64,000 nt of DNA. Source: Melioribacteraceae bacterium (GTDB lineage: Bacteria > Bacteroidota > Ignavibacteria > Ignavibacteriales > Melioribacteraceae). A program made the translations under genes and the position numbers. The stretch lies in contig JAFGMI010000011.1 in NCBI GenBank assembly GCA_016927595.1, positions 1 to 64,000 of the forward strand, given 5' to 3'. Under the pieces are notes generated by a model. That model saw only the letters and a program-made list of their open reading frames with translations. It did no database searches and was not told the DNA's origin. Below, piece after piece: positions 9,107-17,443 of the stretch. Positions within the stretch are counted from its first letter, which is position 1. The number at the start of each line of letters is the position of its first letter.

Positions 9107-10086
9107 AATTCTTCTCCTCTTAATAAAGATTCAGCTACATTTTTAATGAACTGATTCCTCTCTACTTCTGTTTTTTGCTTTAATTCTCTTTTAACTTTTT
9201 GATCAAGTTCTATCCCCTCAAACCTCAATCCCGCAAGAGCGTTGATAGCTGAAACTCTGAGTCCTGAATTATCATCATGTGATAATACATACAGATATGT
9301 ATCTCTCAGCTCTTCATCATACGGATACTTTTTAAGCGCCTCAAAGGCTGCCATTCTAACACCTGCATTATCATCCGTTTTAAGTGATGTAATCAAGGCT
9401 GCCTTTATCGCTCTGTCAGGGATTATATTCTCATCAACTTTTTTTGAAAGTTTATTAACAGTTTGGATTTTCAAGCCCGGATTATCGCTTCTTGTGATCA
9501 CTGCGGCAAGCAGGCGCTGAATCGCTTCGTCACCGTAAGTCCCAGTGTATGAATATGGTTTGACTGTTTCAAAAGCAACTGTAATTCTGTTGTCACCGTT
9601 AAGATCATCCGAGTAACGAATATTGCCGATATTTAATCCCGAAGCCAGTATTTCATCAACGCTTATAACATCCGATCTGCTGTTTTCTGCAATCCGGCTT
9701 AGAGAAGGATTGAAAATGAAATACCCTATAACCAAGCCCAATGCCAGTGTAAAAGCGCTGCTCGCTGCAAGTTTATATCCGGATAATTGAAAGTGTTTCA
9801 GATTATCCAACAGTGATTCGAAAATTCCCGGTTTCAATTTTTCCTGTCTAATACTGCGCATAAGCCCTGCTCTTGATTGGCTCAGAACAGTATCAAAATC
9901 AATTGCCGGCTTCATATTGTCAAGCGCTGCAAATAATTTTTTCATTTCTTCAAACTCTGCACCGGCATCAGGAGAGTTATCAATGTATTCCATGAGAATA
10001 ATCTCTTCGCGTTCCGATAATTCCCCCGCAAAGTAGAGCTGAAGCATTTCTTCGAATTCTTTTTTTTCCATTATATGAACCGGCAT
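9103..10086 (-). CDS. Membrane anti-sigma-like protein with HEAT-like repeats
   Basis: A 327-residue protein. The N-terminal 60 residues are a short helical cytoplasmic region resembling anti-sigma domains (EEMLQLYFAGELSEREE), without the usual HxxxCxxC zinc motif. One membrane helix spans about 104-125. The C-terminal half is periplasmic, with two or three HEAT-like repeats (AAFEALKKYPYD, SAINALAGL) between about 185 and 300. Gene position supports a role as regulator of the sigma factor: its ATG overlaps the sigma stop in a TAATG arrangement. The HEAT-like part could sense an envelope signal. A second possible start (M6) would lose only five residues. The anti-sigma role is inference from context and architecture. 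Confidence 0.75.
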   Translation of the reverse strand: MPVHIMEKKEFEEMLQLYFAGELSEREEIILMEYIDNSPDAGAEFEEMKKLFAALDNMKPAIDFDTVLSQSRAGLMRSIRQEKLKPGIFESLLDNLKHFQLSGYKLAASSAFTLALGLVIGYFIFNPSLSRIAENSRSDVISVDEILASGLNIGNIRYSDDLNGDNRITVAFETVKPYSYTGTYGDEAIQRLLAAVITRSDNPGLKIQTVNKLSKKVDENIIPDRAIKAALITSLKTDDNAGVRMAAFEALKKYPYDEELRDTYLYVLSHDDNSGLRVSAINALAGLRFEGIELDQKVKRELKQKTEVERNQFIKNVAESLLRGEEL

Positions 10087-10670
10087 TACTTAATAATATA
10101 TTTTAAATTATTTCTCATCTTATTTACCGCGGTGAAAAGATATCTTTTCACGGTGCCTTCATTGCACTCCATCATTTCGGCTATTTCCCTGATTTTAAAT
10201 CCATTCATATATTTCAGAGTAAACGCCATCTTCTGCTGAGGAGGTAACTTGTTTAACGCAAAATTAATATGTGAAGACAAATCTGAACCAACAGCCTTGG
10301 CATCAGTACTATCGTCACTCTTTACCGTATCGGAAAACCTTATTGACTCGTCACCATCATAGGATATTTCACGGTCCAGAGAATCTGCATAGTGCTTCTT
10401 CATTTTTCTGTGAAATGATATGCAGACATTTGTAGTGATTCTATAAAGCCAGGTAGAAAATTCACTGTCGAACCTGAATTTTTTCAAACCCCTGTACACA
10501 CGCATAAAAACTTCCTGATAAATATCCCTGGCATCTTCCTCGCTGTATCTGAAAGATGCTGCGATATTCAATACTGTTTTATCATGACGGTGCAAAAGTT
10601 CCTCGAAAGAGTGCATGTCTCCCTGTTGTGCTTTTTTAACTAATTCCGAATCATTCACTATCATTTCCAC
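10086..10670 (-). CDS. ECF-type RNA polymerase sigma factor
   Basis: A 194-residue sigma-70-family protein of the extracytoplasmic-function group. Region 2 (about residues 20-90) contains YSEEDARDIYQEVFMRVY and STWLYRITTN, the -10 recognition and core-binding segments. Region 4 (about 138-190) contains LPPQQKMAFTLKYMNGFKIREIA followed by a helix-turn-helix. The acidic linker between them (about 100-130) is variable as usual. It heads a four-gene operon with the membrane anti-sigma-like protein and two DUF4097 proteins, which are the most likely targets or outputs. No promoter could be assigned with confidence in the 104 bases upstream. Confidence 0.92.
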   Translation of the reverse strand: MEMIVNDSELVKKAQQGDMHSFEELLHRHDKTVLNIAASFRYSEEDARDIYQEVFMRVYRGLKKFRFDSEFSTWLYRITTNVCISFHRKMKKHYADSLDREISYDGDESIRFSDTVKSDDSTDAKAVGSDLSSHINFALNKLPPQQKMAFTLKYMNGFKIREIAEMMECNEGTVKRYLFTAVNKMRNNLKYIIK

Positions 10671-10774
10671 TGATTGGTTTGACTTCAGGAATCAAATAAG
10701 GTTGTATATAAGATATAAAATTATCGCAGACAGAAATGCATGTATTAAACTTAAATCAGCGAGTCTGTATCATT

Positions 10775-11962
10775 TTACTTTTGGGAAGCAAAATCCTCAA
10801 CTTGTTTCCAGACTCTCATTAAATTCTTCGAGCAGATTTTTTCAATATCAGATTCGGTGTAACCTCTTTTCAGAAGCTCATAAATCAGATTCGGATACAT
10901 TGACACATCTTTCAATCCCGTCGGTAATGTATCCCCGACACCGTCGAAATCGGAACCTAAACCTATATAATCAACACCAACCAAATTTTTTACATGGTCT
11001 ATATGATCTGCAACTTTTTGTACGGTGGAATAGCCCACCGGATGTTTCTGTTGATATTCATTCCTGTAATTTTCAACCTGAGGATCATCTTTTGGTAGTT
11101 TATGCTCTTCTACAAACTTATCGACACTTTTTCTGTACTCGCTTTTCCGGGAGCGGTAATCCTGATCGATAAAATCGGAGCCGAAGTTAATCTGGATAAC
11201 TCCTCCTTTGTCTGCAAGTATTTTAATCATTTCATCGCTCATGTTTCTTTCGAAACCGGGAGTAAAATGTCTGCAAGAAGAGTGTGAAGCGATAACCGGA
11301 ACTTCCGATAGTTCAATAACCTGGTAGAAAGTTTCATCTGAAACGTGCGATATATCTATCATCATACCAACTTTGTTCATTTCTTTAATCAGTCCTTTAC
11401 CGAAAGGGCTCAACCCATGCCATTTTCTTTCTTCATCATAAGACGAATCGCATATATTGTTACATTTACCGTGCGTCAGTGTAACATAGCGAATTCCCTT
11501 ATTATGATAGTACTTTAACAGGTCGAAATTTTCGATAGGGGCACCGTTTTCCATGCCCATAGCGAGCATAACTCTGTCTGTGCTGTAATTTCCCAAAACA
11601 TCAGCGGTTGATCTGATCATCATGAATTTATCCGGGTATGAAGCAGCTGTCTGTTCTACAAGTTCAATTAATTTATCCGCGGTTTCTTTTGCCTTAGGCG
11701 TACCTTGAAATCCCGGTGAAATATAAACTGCCATAAAAGCTACATTTAATCCGCCTTCTACTGCACGCGGGTAGTCAAAATTTCCTTTTTCAGATAAAAC
11801 CGATAGATCCTGACCCCTGTTCAACTGCAAAGGGGCGTCAATATGAGCATCGATAATTAAAAGTTTTTTAGCCAATTCCTTAGCTTTCAGCATTAAACCT
11901 TCACTGGCAGCAACGCCTATAGTCACCAAAACTACCGCAAATATCAGGAGATAGTATTTCAT
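10775..11962 (-). CDS. Membrane dipeptidase, peptidase family M19
   Basis: A 395-residue zinc metallopeptidase. A signal peptide (1-20) points to the periplasm. Metal ligands in family order are visible: HID at residues 40-42, Glu138 in MGMENG, His206 in DISHVS and His227 in ASHSS, followed by GSDFDGVG near 335. Such enzymes cleave dipeptides, including those with a C-terminal D-residue. No fused domain is seen. It is a single gene on the minus strand; a CGGAGAAAC ribosome-binding-like stretch lies before the start. The neighbours do not suggest a pathway. Confidence 0.92.
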   Translation of the reverse strand: MKYYLLIFAVVLVTIGVAASEGLMLKAKELAKKLLIIDAHIDAPLQLNRGQDLSVLSEKGNFDYPRAVEGGLNVAFMAVYISPGFQGTPKAKETADKLIELVEQTAASYPDKFMMIRSTADVLGNYSTDRVMLAMGMENGAPIENFDLLKYYHNKGIRYVTLTHGKCNNICDSSYDEERKWHGLSPFGKGLIKEMNKVGMMIDISHVSDETFYQVIELSEVPVIASHSSCRHFTPGFERNMSDEMIKILADKGGVIQINFGSDFIDQDYRSRKSEYRKSVDKFVEEHKLPKDDPQVENYRNEYQQKHPVGYSTVQKVADHIDHVKNLVGVDYIGLGSDFDGVGDTLPTGLKDVSMYPNLIYELLKRGYTESDIEKICSKNLMRVWKQVEDFASQK

Positions 11963-12088
11963 AATCAGTTTCTCCGGTTTCTAATTTTATTTTTCATAGA
12001 GATTATAAATTAAAAAACTTTATTTATTTATAAAATATATAACACTTACATAATAAATTTTAATATTAACTCAAATAAACAGGAACTT

Positions 12089-12119
12089 TTTGATGCCTCG
12101 TCTTTTTTAACTAACTTTG
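12089..12119 (+). promoter_or_regulatory. Bacteroidota-type promoter upstream of bamD
   Basis: TTTG at 12089-12092, a 19-base spacer and TAACTTTG at 12112-12119 match the Bacteroidota -33 TTTG / -7 TAnnTTTG pattern exactly. Transcription would start around 12126, giving a leader of about 27 bases before the bamD ATG at 12153. Confidence 0.55.
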
Positions 12120-12152
12120 AAATCCGTAAAATTTTAACAATTGTGGATTAGA

Positions 12153-12902
12153 ATGAAAAAATTTCTGTTTGCCGGAATAATTATAATTTTAGCAGCCGGC
12201 TGTTCCGGGACACGCAACACCGCTAACATGACGCCTTCGGAACATTTTGATTATGCGATGGAATTATACAACGATGAAGAATATGAATTGTGTCTGAATG
12301 AGTTTCAGACTATACTTCTGCAGTATCCTGCAAGCACTGTAAATGATGATGCACAATACTATCTGGGCATGACATATTTCAACCGGGAGCAATATTTACT
12401 TGCGGCTTACGAATTCAGCAAACTTATCAGAAATATAACCGCCAGCTCATTCGTCCCGCAGGCTCAGTTTATGCTGGCTGAATCGTATTACCAGTTATCA
12501 CCTCCCCCTCCTCTCGACCAGACCTATACCCGCAAAGCCATTGATGAATTTCAGGCATTTATCGATTTCTTCCCGGTAGATCCACGGGTTGAAGAAGCTG
12601 AAAAAAAGATAAAAGAAATGAACACGAAACTTGCGGAAAAGGAGTATAGAAGCGCGGTTATATATGAGAAAATGGAATATTTCAACGCTGCAATCGATTA
12701 TTATCAGCTGGTACTGGATACCTATCATGATACTCAATATGCTCCAATGGCTTTATATAATAAAATTCAGCTTGAACTGGCAAAGGACCGCAGAGAAGAA
12801 GTACTTAATGATATCACAGACTTTTTACAAAGATACCCGGAACATCCGAGAGCGGATGAACTGAGCGAGCTTCAGAATACTTTACTCGCAGGCAATGAGT
12901 GA
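12153..12902 (+). CDS. bamD: Outer membrane assembly lipoprotein BamD
   Basis: A lipoprotein of the BAM complex that inserts beta-barrels into the outer membrane. From the ATG at 12153 the signal peptide carries a clean lipobox LAAGC (Cys17). The remainder is built from tetratricopeptide-like helical pairs (SEHFDYAMELYNDEEYE, DDAQYYLGMTYF, YRSAVIYEKMEYFNAAIDYY), as in BamD proteins of about 250-280 residues. An in-frame TTG at 12141 would add four residues before the signal peptide and is unlikely. The stop overlaps the GTG start of the thioesterase gene (GTGA). Confidence 0.88.
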   Translation: MKKFLFAGIIIILAAGCSGTRNTANMTPSEHFDYAMELYNDEEYELCLNEFQTILLQYPASTVNDDAQYYLGMTYFNREQYLLAAYEFSKLIRNITASSFVPQAQFMLAESYYQLSPPPPLDQTYTRKAIDEFQAFIDFFPVDPRVEEAEKKIKEMNTKLAEKEYRSAVIYEKMEYFNAAIDYYQLVLDTYHDTQYAPMALYNKIQLELAKDRREEVLNDITDFLQRYPEHPRADELSELQNTLLAGNE

Positions 12903-13369
12903 AATCTGTTAAAGAATCGGTTGTAACGATGACGGAGCTTGTTCTCCCTAATCATACAAACCAGCTTGGCAATCTGCTGGGAGGGCAGTTGATGCACTGG
13001 ATCGATATCTGTGCCGCACTCTCTGCCTCCAAGCATTCCAACCGCGTCTGTGTTACTGCATCCGTCGATAGAATCGATTTTCATCACCCTATAAAAATCG
13101 GCGATGTTGTTACGGTTATTGCTTCTGTAAACCGGGTATTCAACACCTCGATGGAAGTGGGTGTTAAAGTATTCGCCGACAATCACGTGCTCGGCACACA
13201 CAAGCATACAAATTCTGCTTTTCTTACATTCGTCAGCGTTGACAATGACGGCAAGCCGGTAAAATCCTCCGAAATTGCACCTGAAACTCAGGAGGAAAAA
13301 AGAAGGTATGAAGACGCCCTTAATCGAAGGGATTTCAGGCTAAGCAGACGGAGAAACCCGGTCGCCTGA
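12899..13369 (+). CDS. Acyl-CoA thioesterase, hotdog fold (YciA/BACH type)
   Basis: A 156-residue hotdog-fold protein. The segment NHTNQLGNLLGGQLMHWID (about residues 18-36) holds the conserved substrate-binding and catalytic region of YciA/BACH-type acyl-CoA thioesterases. Strands with VCVTASVDRIDFHHPIKIGD and THKHTNSAFLTFV follow. It would hydrolyse acyl-CoA to free acid and CoA in the cytoplasm. The start is a GTG that overlaps the bamD stop by four bases, a typical coupling arrangement; no ATG exists that would keep the N-terminal strand. The tail (about 140-156) is Arg-rich and not part of the fold. Confidence 0.88.
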   Translation: MKSVKESVVTMTELVLPNHTNQLGNLLGGQLMHWIDICAALSASKHSNRVCVTASVDRIDFHHPIKIGDVVTVIASVNRVFNTSMEVGVKVFADNHVLGTHKHTNSAFLTFVSVDNDGKPVKSSEIAPETQEEKRRYEDALNRRDFRLSRRRNPVA

Positions 13370-13470
13370 TCTGCATCTTATTATTCAGTACAATACGCAT
13401 ATGACCTCAAATGCCATTGATAAGCTATTGACCTTTAATTATTTTTTGAATAAACAAATTATGTGTATAC

Positions 13471-15153
13471 ATGAACTTTAAACCTCTCGCTGTTTTAGTA
13501 ATATTTTTGATCTCAATACAATCATTCTCACAGAATCTTGATTCTTTGTACAATGTATTTATTAATCATTTTCAAGTCCCCGTAAAAGAAACGAATTACC
13601 CGGTTCGATCAGCCGGAGATAACAAATGCGGATTCGGACTTGTAAATGAGGTGCAGACTAATATACATTTATTTAATCCGCGACAGCAGGCTGTATTATC
13701 TGCTATGCTTGCACGCCCTCAAAAACACACAAGCATTATTAGTCCATCAGGATTCTTCAGACTCCATTATGATACCACCGGTGTTAACGAGCCAAAGTAC
13801 TTTTCAGATTCCAATCTGTCGTCAAAAGAGCTTTTAAACAAATCGGTTGATTCACTGGCTGCAGCATTTGATTATGCATATGCGTTTGAGGTGAACTTTC
13901 TCGGTTATGATCCCCCCGGACCCGACAATGATCTGGGGGGCGACAATTTGTATGATGTTTACATAACAAATTATCCCGACTACGGTGTAACGATAACAGA
14001 TGCCGGTTATAATTCAAATTACATTACGATTGAGAACGATTTCGTCGGCGGATTCGCTACCAGCGGTATTCATGCCGCACGTGCCACAGCAGCGCACGAG
14101 TTTCATCATTCCATACAGTTGTACAATTACGGCTATTTCGGCTCCGACAAAGCTTTTCATGAACTTACTTCAACCGCTATGGAAGAATTTGTTTATGATT
14201 ATGTAAACGACTACTACGCTTATATGAATCAATATTTTACCAGAACAGATGTAACCTTCCAGGAACACAGCGGATACGACCTGGCAGCCTTTTATATTTT
14301 CCTTCAGCAGCATTTCGCCCAGCAGGGTAATCCGATGCTCGGTCATGAAATTATCAAACGCGCCTGGGAGATTACAGCCTCAAGCAATAATTCTCTGGAA
14401 GCTATTTCACAGGCACTTTTCGAATACGGCTCCTCTTTTAAAAGCGCATGGAATCTTTTCGGATTGTGGTGTTACTTTACCGGAAGCAGAAGTATACCGG
14501 GAAGTTATTTCGAAGAAGCTGTTAATTATCCGCTGGTGCAGCCTTATGCGTTATACTCCAGTATTCCGCCTTCAATAATGTGCAGTTTCGAACCGGTTAC
14601 TAACAATTTTTTATTTTTTGAAATTGATTCAGATAGTATTACCGATACACTTGTTACTGTTCTTACCAACGCCGATATTGCCAGCGGTCATTTGTTCCCC
14701 TATACATCCACTACAGTAACTTATACATTAACCGATCAGAACCTTGCCGGCTCAAAAAAAATTGTTAATGAATACCGTTCAGTTATTGAAACTGACAAGC
14801 CGGAATATATACAGGAAGGTAATATCTTCTTCAATCAGATAGTTTCCGGAACCGACCTGGTTCGGGAAGTGCTTGATTATGCTTTCCCGCAGCCGTTTAT
14901 ATATTCGAGACATAATGTAATTTACATCCCCTCTGAACCGAACAAACTTGAGTACGCCGACCTGAATATATACACAACAGCAATGGATCTTGTTTATTCG
15001 GGAAAAGAGGAAATAATTGCTGGCGAGAAAATTGTGGTTAAGTGGAACGGGTTAAATAATAATGGGGCAAAATTACCTACTGGTGTTTATATTTATGTTA
15101 CCAAATCAGGCGACAAAGTTACTAAAGGAAAGTTCGTAGTTTATAATGAGTAA
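13471..15153 (+). CDS. Secreted zinc metalloprotease with C-terminal sorting-like domain
   Basis: A 560-residue exported protein. Signal peptide 1-21. A zinc site HEFHH lies at residues 209-213, with a downstream acidic pair (E228-E229) in an EEF motif. The surrounding region (DDLYDVYITNYPDYG-type, AATAHEFHHSIQ-type) fits the MXAN_6640-like group of putative metalloproteases. The last 80 residues (YADLNIYTTAMDLVYSG, WNGLNNNGAKLPTGVYIY, KGKFVVYNE) form a FlgD/type-A sorting domain like those used by type IX secretion, which would direct surface release. Catalysis has not been shown for this group, so the protease call rests on the motif. It overlaps the next gene by eight bases. Confidence 0.75.
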   Translation: MNFKPLAVLVIFLISIQSFSQNLDSLYNVFINHFQVPVKETNYPVRSAGDNKCGFGLVNEVQTNIHLFNPRQQAVLSAMLARPQKHTSIISPSGFFRLHYDTTGVNEPKYFSDSNLSSKELLNKSVDSLAAAFDYAYAFEVNFLGYDPPGPDNDLGGDNLYDVYITNYPDYGVTITDAGYNSNYITIENDFVGGFATSGIHAARATAAHEFHHSIQLYNYGYFGSDKAFHELTSTAMEEFVYDYVNDYYAYMNQYFTRTDVTFQEHSGYDLAAFYIFLQQHFAQQGNPMLGHEIIKRAWEITASSNNSLEAISQALFEYGSSFKSAWNLFGLWCYFTGSRSIPGSYFEEAVNYPLVQPYALYSSIPPSIMCSFEPVTNNFLFFEIDSDSITDTLVTVLTNADIASGHLFPYTSTTVTYTLTDQNLAGSKKIVNEYRSVIETDKPEYIQEGNIFFNQIVSGTDLVREVLDYAFPQPFIYSRHNVIYIPSEPNKLEYADLNIYTTAMDLVYSGKEEIIAGEKIVVKWNGLNNNGAKLPTGVYIYVTKSGDKVTKGKFVVYNE

Positions 15154-15778
15154 TTATACCCTTGAACTGAAAAACCTCACAAAGATCTTCGGCAGACGGC
15201 TGGTATTTAAAGATATCAATTACAAATTTGAAACCGGTAAAGTCTATGGTATAGCTGGTTCAAACGGTTCGGGCAAATCAACCCTGTCTAAGTTAATTAT
15301 CGGAATCTCATCACCCACAAGCGGCAAAGTTTTGCATAAATTTAACAATTCAACCTTGGATGCGGATTATTATCACAATCATGTAGGATTCGTTTCTCCT
15401 TACCTCGTTCTTTATGATGAATTTTCTGCTGAAGAAAATATTGATTACTTTTCCAAAATAAGAGGAGTTCAAAAAGACAGCAGCCGGATAAGCAGTCTGT
15501 TCGAAGAATTTAATTTAACGGACAGGAAAACCGACCTGTTGAAAGGATATTCTTCAGGAATGAAGCAGAGAATGAAATTCATTTTCGCGCTCCAGCACGA
15601 TCCTGAATTATTGATTTTCGACGAACCCACATCCAACCTTGACAGCAAGGGAAAAGAAGCAGTATATAATACGGTTAACCGGCTGAAGAACAATAAATTA
15701 ATCATTATTGCTTCCAACGAGGATGCCGATCTTAAGTTATGTGATAATATAATAAATGTAGAAGAATACAAATCATAG
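15146..15778 (+). CDS. ccmA: ABC transporter ATPase, CcmA-like
   Basis: A 210-residue ATPase. Walker A GSNGSGKST at residues 38-46, signature YSSGMKQRMKF at about 132-142, Walker B LLIFDEPTSNLD following, and a switch-like IIIASNEDAD. Directly downstream is a CcmB-type membrane protein, so the pair is likely the CcmAB unit of cytochrome c maturation system I, which drives release of haem-loaded CcmE. The ATPase alone would be called generic; the neighbour decides. No ccmC, ccmE or ccmF follows in the window. The start overlaps the end of the protease gene by eight bases. Confidence 0.75.
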   Translation: MSNYTLELKNLTKIFGRRLVFKDINYKFETGKVYGIAGSNGSGKSTLSKLIIGISSPTSGKVLHKFNNSTLDADYYHNHVGFVSPYLVLYDEFSAEENIDYFSKIRGVQKDSSRISSLFEEFNLTDRKTDLLKGYSSGMKQRMKFIFALQHDPELLIFDEPTSNLDSKGKEAVYNTVNRLKNNKLIIIASNEDADLKLCDNIINVEEYKS

Positions 15779-15785
15779 TTTGTTT

Positions 15786-16445
15786 ATGAAAGCATTCGCT
15801 CTGTTCAAAAAAGACTGGCAATCAGAACTGCGTACCCGCTATGCTATAAACGCGCTTGCTATGTTTATACTTGTAACGATAAGCGTAATTTTGTTCTCTA
15901 TCGGTCAGGAAAATATTTCGGAGTATTTAACAGGCGGTTTGCTCTGGGTGGTAATTTTTTTCTCTGCAATGTCGGGACTTTCAAGAGCATTTGTATCGGA
16001 GGAAGAAAGAGGCACCACGTTAACACTTCAATTAATCGCTAAACCCTCCACCATCTTTTCCGGAAAGTTACTGTTTAATGTACTTCTTGTATTTATAATG
16101 AATACGGCGATCACGATCTTATTTTTTCTATTATTCGAGTCATTTATTATTCGTGATTCCGGCACTTTTATACCATCCTTCATACTCGGCAACATCGGTA
16201 TTGCTGTTTCTTCCACAATAATTGCAGCTATTATATCAAAAGCCAGCAGCAAGGGAACATTGTATCCTGTTTTATCTTTCCCTATTTTACTTCCACTAAT
16301 ACTTACCCTGCTGGAATTAACAAAATTCTCAATCGACGGACAGCCATTGGATGAATCGCTGATAGAGCTCACCGTTCTTTTCAGCTACGATATGATTATG
16401 CTGACTGCAGGTTACATGCTCTTTGATTTTATCTGGAAAGATTAA
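15786..16445 (+). CDS. ccmB: CcmB-type haem exporter membrane subunit
   Basis: About 219 residues with six hydrophobic segments. The N-terminal region (FKKDWQSELRTRYAINAL), the segment SGLSRAFVSEEERGTTLTLQL and the C-terminal hydrophobic block match the CcmB family in pattern and length. It is the permease partner of the upstream CcmA-like ATPase, 7 bases away, in the inner membrane. I use the ATG at 15786; a TTG at 15780 would add two residues. The next gene is unrelated to cytochrome maturation, so the remaining Ccm genes must be elsewhere. Confidence 0.8.
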   Translation: MKAFALFKKDWQSELRTRYAINALAMFILVTISVILFSIGQENISEYLTGGLLWVVIFFSAMSGLSRAFVSEEERGTTLTLQLIAKPSTIFSGKLLFNVLLVFIMNTAITILFFLLFESFIIRDSGTFIPSFILGNIGIAVSSTIIAAIISKASSKGTLYPVLSFPILLPLILTLLELTKFSIDGQPLDESLIELTVLFSYDMIMLTAGYMLFDFIWKD

Positions 16446-16486
16446 AGAAGCAGTATAAGTTTTGTTAAACAAATTCGGGAGAAAGA

Positions 16487-17422
16487 ATGATGTTTAACTT
16501 GTCTGTAAACGATTTAAAGACTCTCTGCCGTTTGAACATGTTTTCAGTAAAGAATGAAGATATGCTTTTTTTCGGTCTGCGCGGATGTCTCCCTCTCGAC
16601 GAAAATAATTTCGAATTCGGTACCCATCACCGGCTTGAACTTCAGGAAACAAATAATACAAACCCCAGATGCACAATAGCACAGTGGAAATATAAAGAGG
16701 ATTCCTTTGCGGTTTTTCCCGCGAGCACTGTACCTCATAAAAAGTATGTAAGCAAAGCACTGGAGAAATTCGGCTCGGGCGCTAATCAATTAATGACGGG
16801 TTATTACAGTGATTACAGAAAAGGCAGACATAAAGCGGGATCACCAACCGGACATGACGCATTCAAACAAACTGCCGGAAGACCCGTCCGGAGAACTGCG
16901 GATGATTTCGACTACGACAACGACGACCGCGTGGAATTCTCAAACCCCAACGATAACATGCACGCCGGATGGTGCCAGTCGATAAACAGCGACAGCTACG
17001 CAAGTGCCGGTTGTCAGGTTATAGTAGGATATCCCAGGTGCGACAAACGAGGCGACAATAATGCTGCGGGCGCCTGGAAAACTTTTCAGGAAAATGCTTA
17101 TGCGCTTACTCAGGATAGCTTCCAGTACATACTGTTAAACGGAAGAGATGCATTGAAAGTAGTACAGCTTAAGAACCAGACCATAGCAGGCAGGCTCCGT
17201 TACGGTTCCAGCGGCGAAAAAGTTGCCGAGCTTCAGAATATTCTCAAAACCATGGATTATTACGAAGGTAAAATTGATATGAACTTCGGAAAACGTACAT
17301 TAAACGCTGTTATGAATTTTCAGACAAATGTTTTCGGATCCAATGAAGATGATGGCATAATCGGTCCGAGCACTGCAGATGTACTGAATCTGAAGTTACA
17401 CAAAATCAAAATTTTAGATTAG
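16487..17422 (+). CDS. Peptidoglycan-binding domain protein with possible Cys-His catalytic domain
   Basis: A 311-residue protein without a signal peptide. A C-terminal peptidoglycan-binding type 1 domain is at about 239-305 (YGSSGEKVAELQNIL, GTIDMNFG-like, DDGIIGPSTADVL). The N-terminal 230 residues are not a family I can name; they contain NMHAGWC (His159, Cys163) and YASAGCQVIVGYP (Cys176), a spacing reminiscent of the His...SxGC core of L,D-transpeptidase-like or DUF5675-type folds. If catalytic it would act on cell wall or be phage- or toxin-like; the lack of a signal peptide is puzzling for a wall enzyme. It sits between ccmB and the esterase gene. The function is unproven. Confidence 0.65.
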   Translation: MMFNLSVNDLKTLCRLNMFSVKNEDMLFFGLRGCLPLDENNFEFGTHHRLELQETNNTNPRCTIAQWKYKEDSFAVFPASTVPHKKYVSKALEKFGSGANQLMTGYYSDYRKGRHKAGSPTGHDAFKQTAGRPVRRTADDFDYDNDDRVEFSNPNDNMHAGWCQSINSDSYASAGCQVIVGYPRCDKRGDNNAAGAWKTFQENAYALTQDSFQYILLNGRDALKVVQLKNQTIAGRLRYGSSGEKVAELQNILKTMDYYEGKIDMNFGKRTLNAVMNFQTNVFGSNEDDGIIGPSTADVLNLKLHKIKILD

Positions 17423-17443
17423 ACTATTCAAAGGAGAACTTCA

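Noticed and set aside
13428-13456. Sigma-70-like TTGACC, 17 bases, TAAACA before the metalloprotease gene
   Set aside because: The implied leader would be only about 8 bases, and this phylum seldom uses canonical -35/-10 promoters; kept as a note only.
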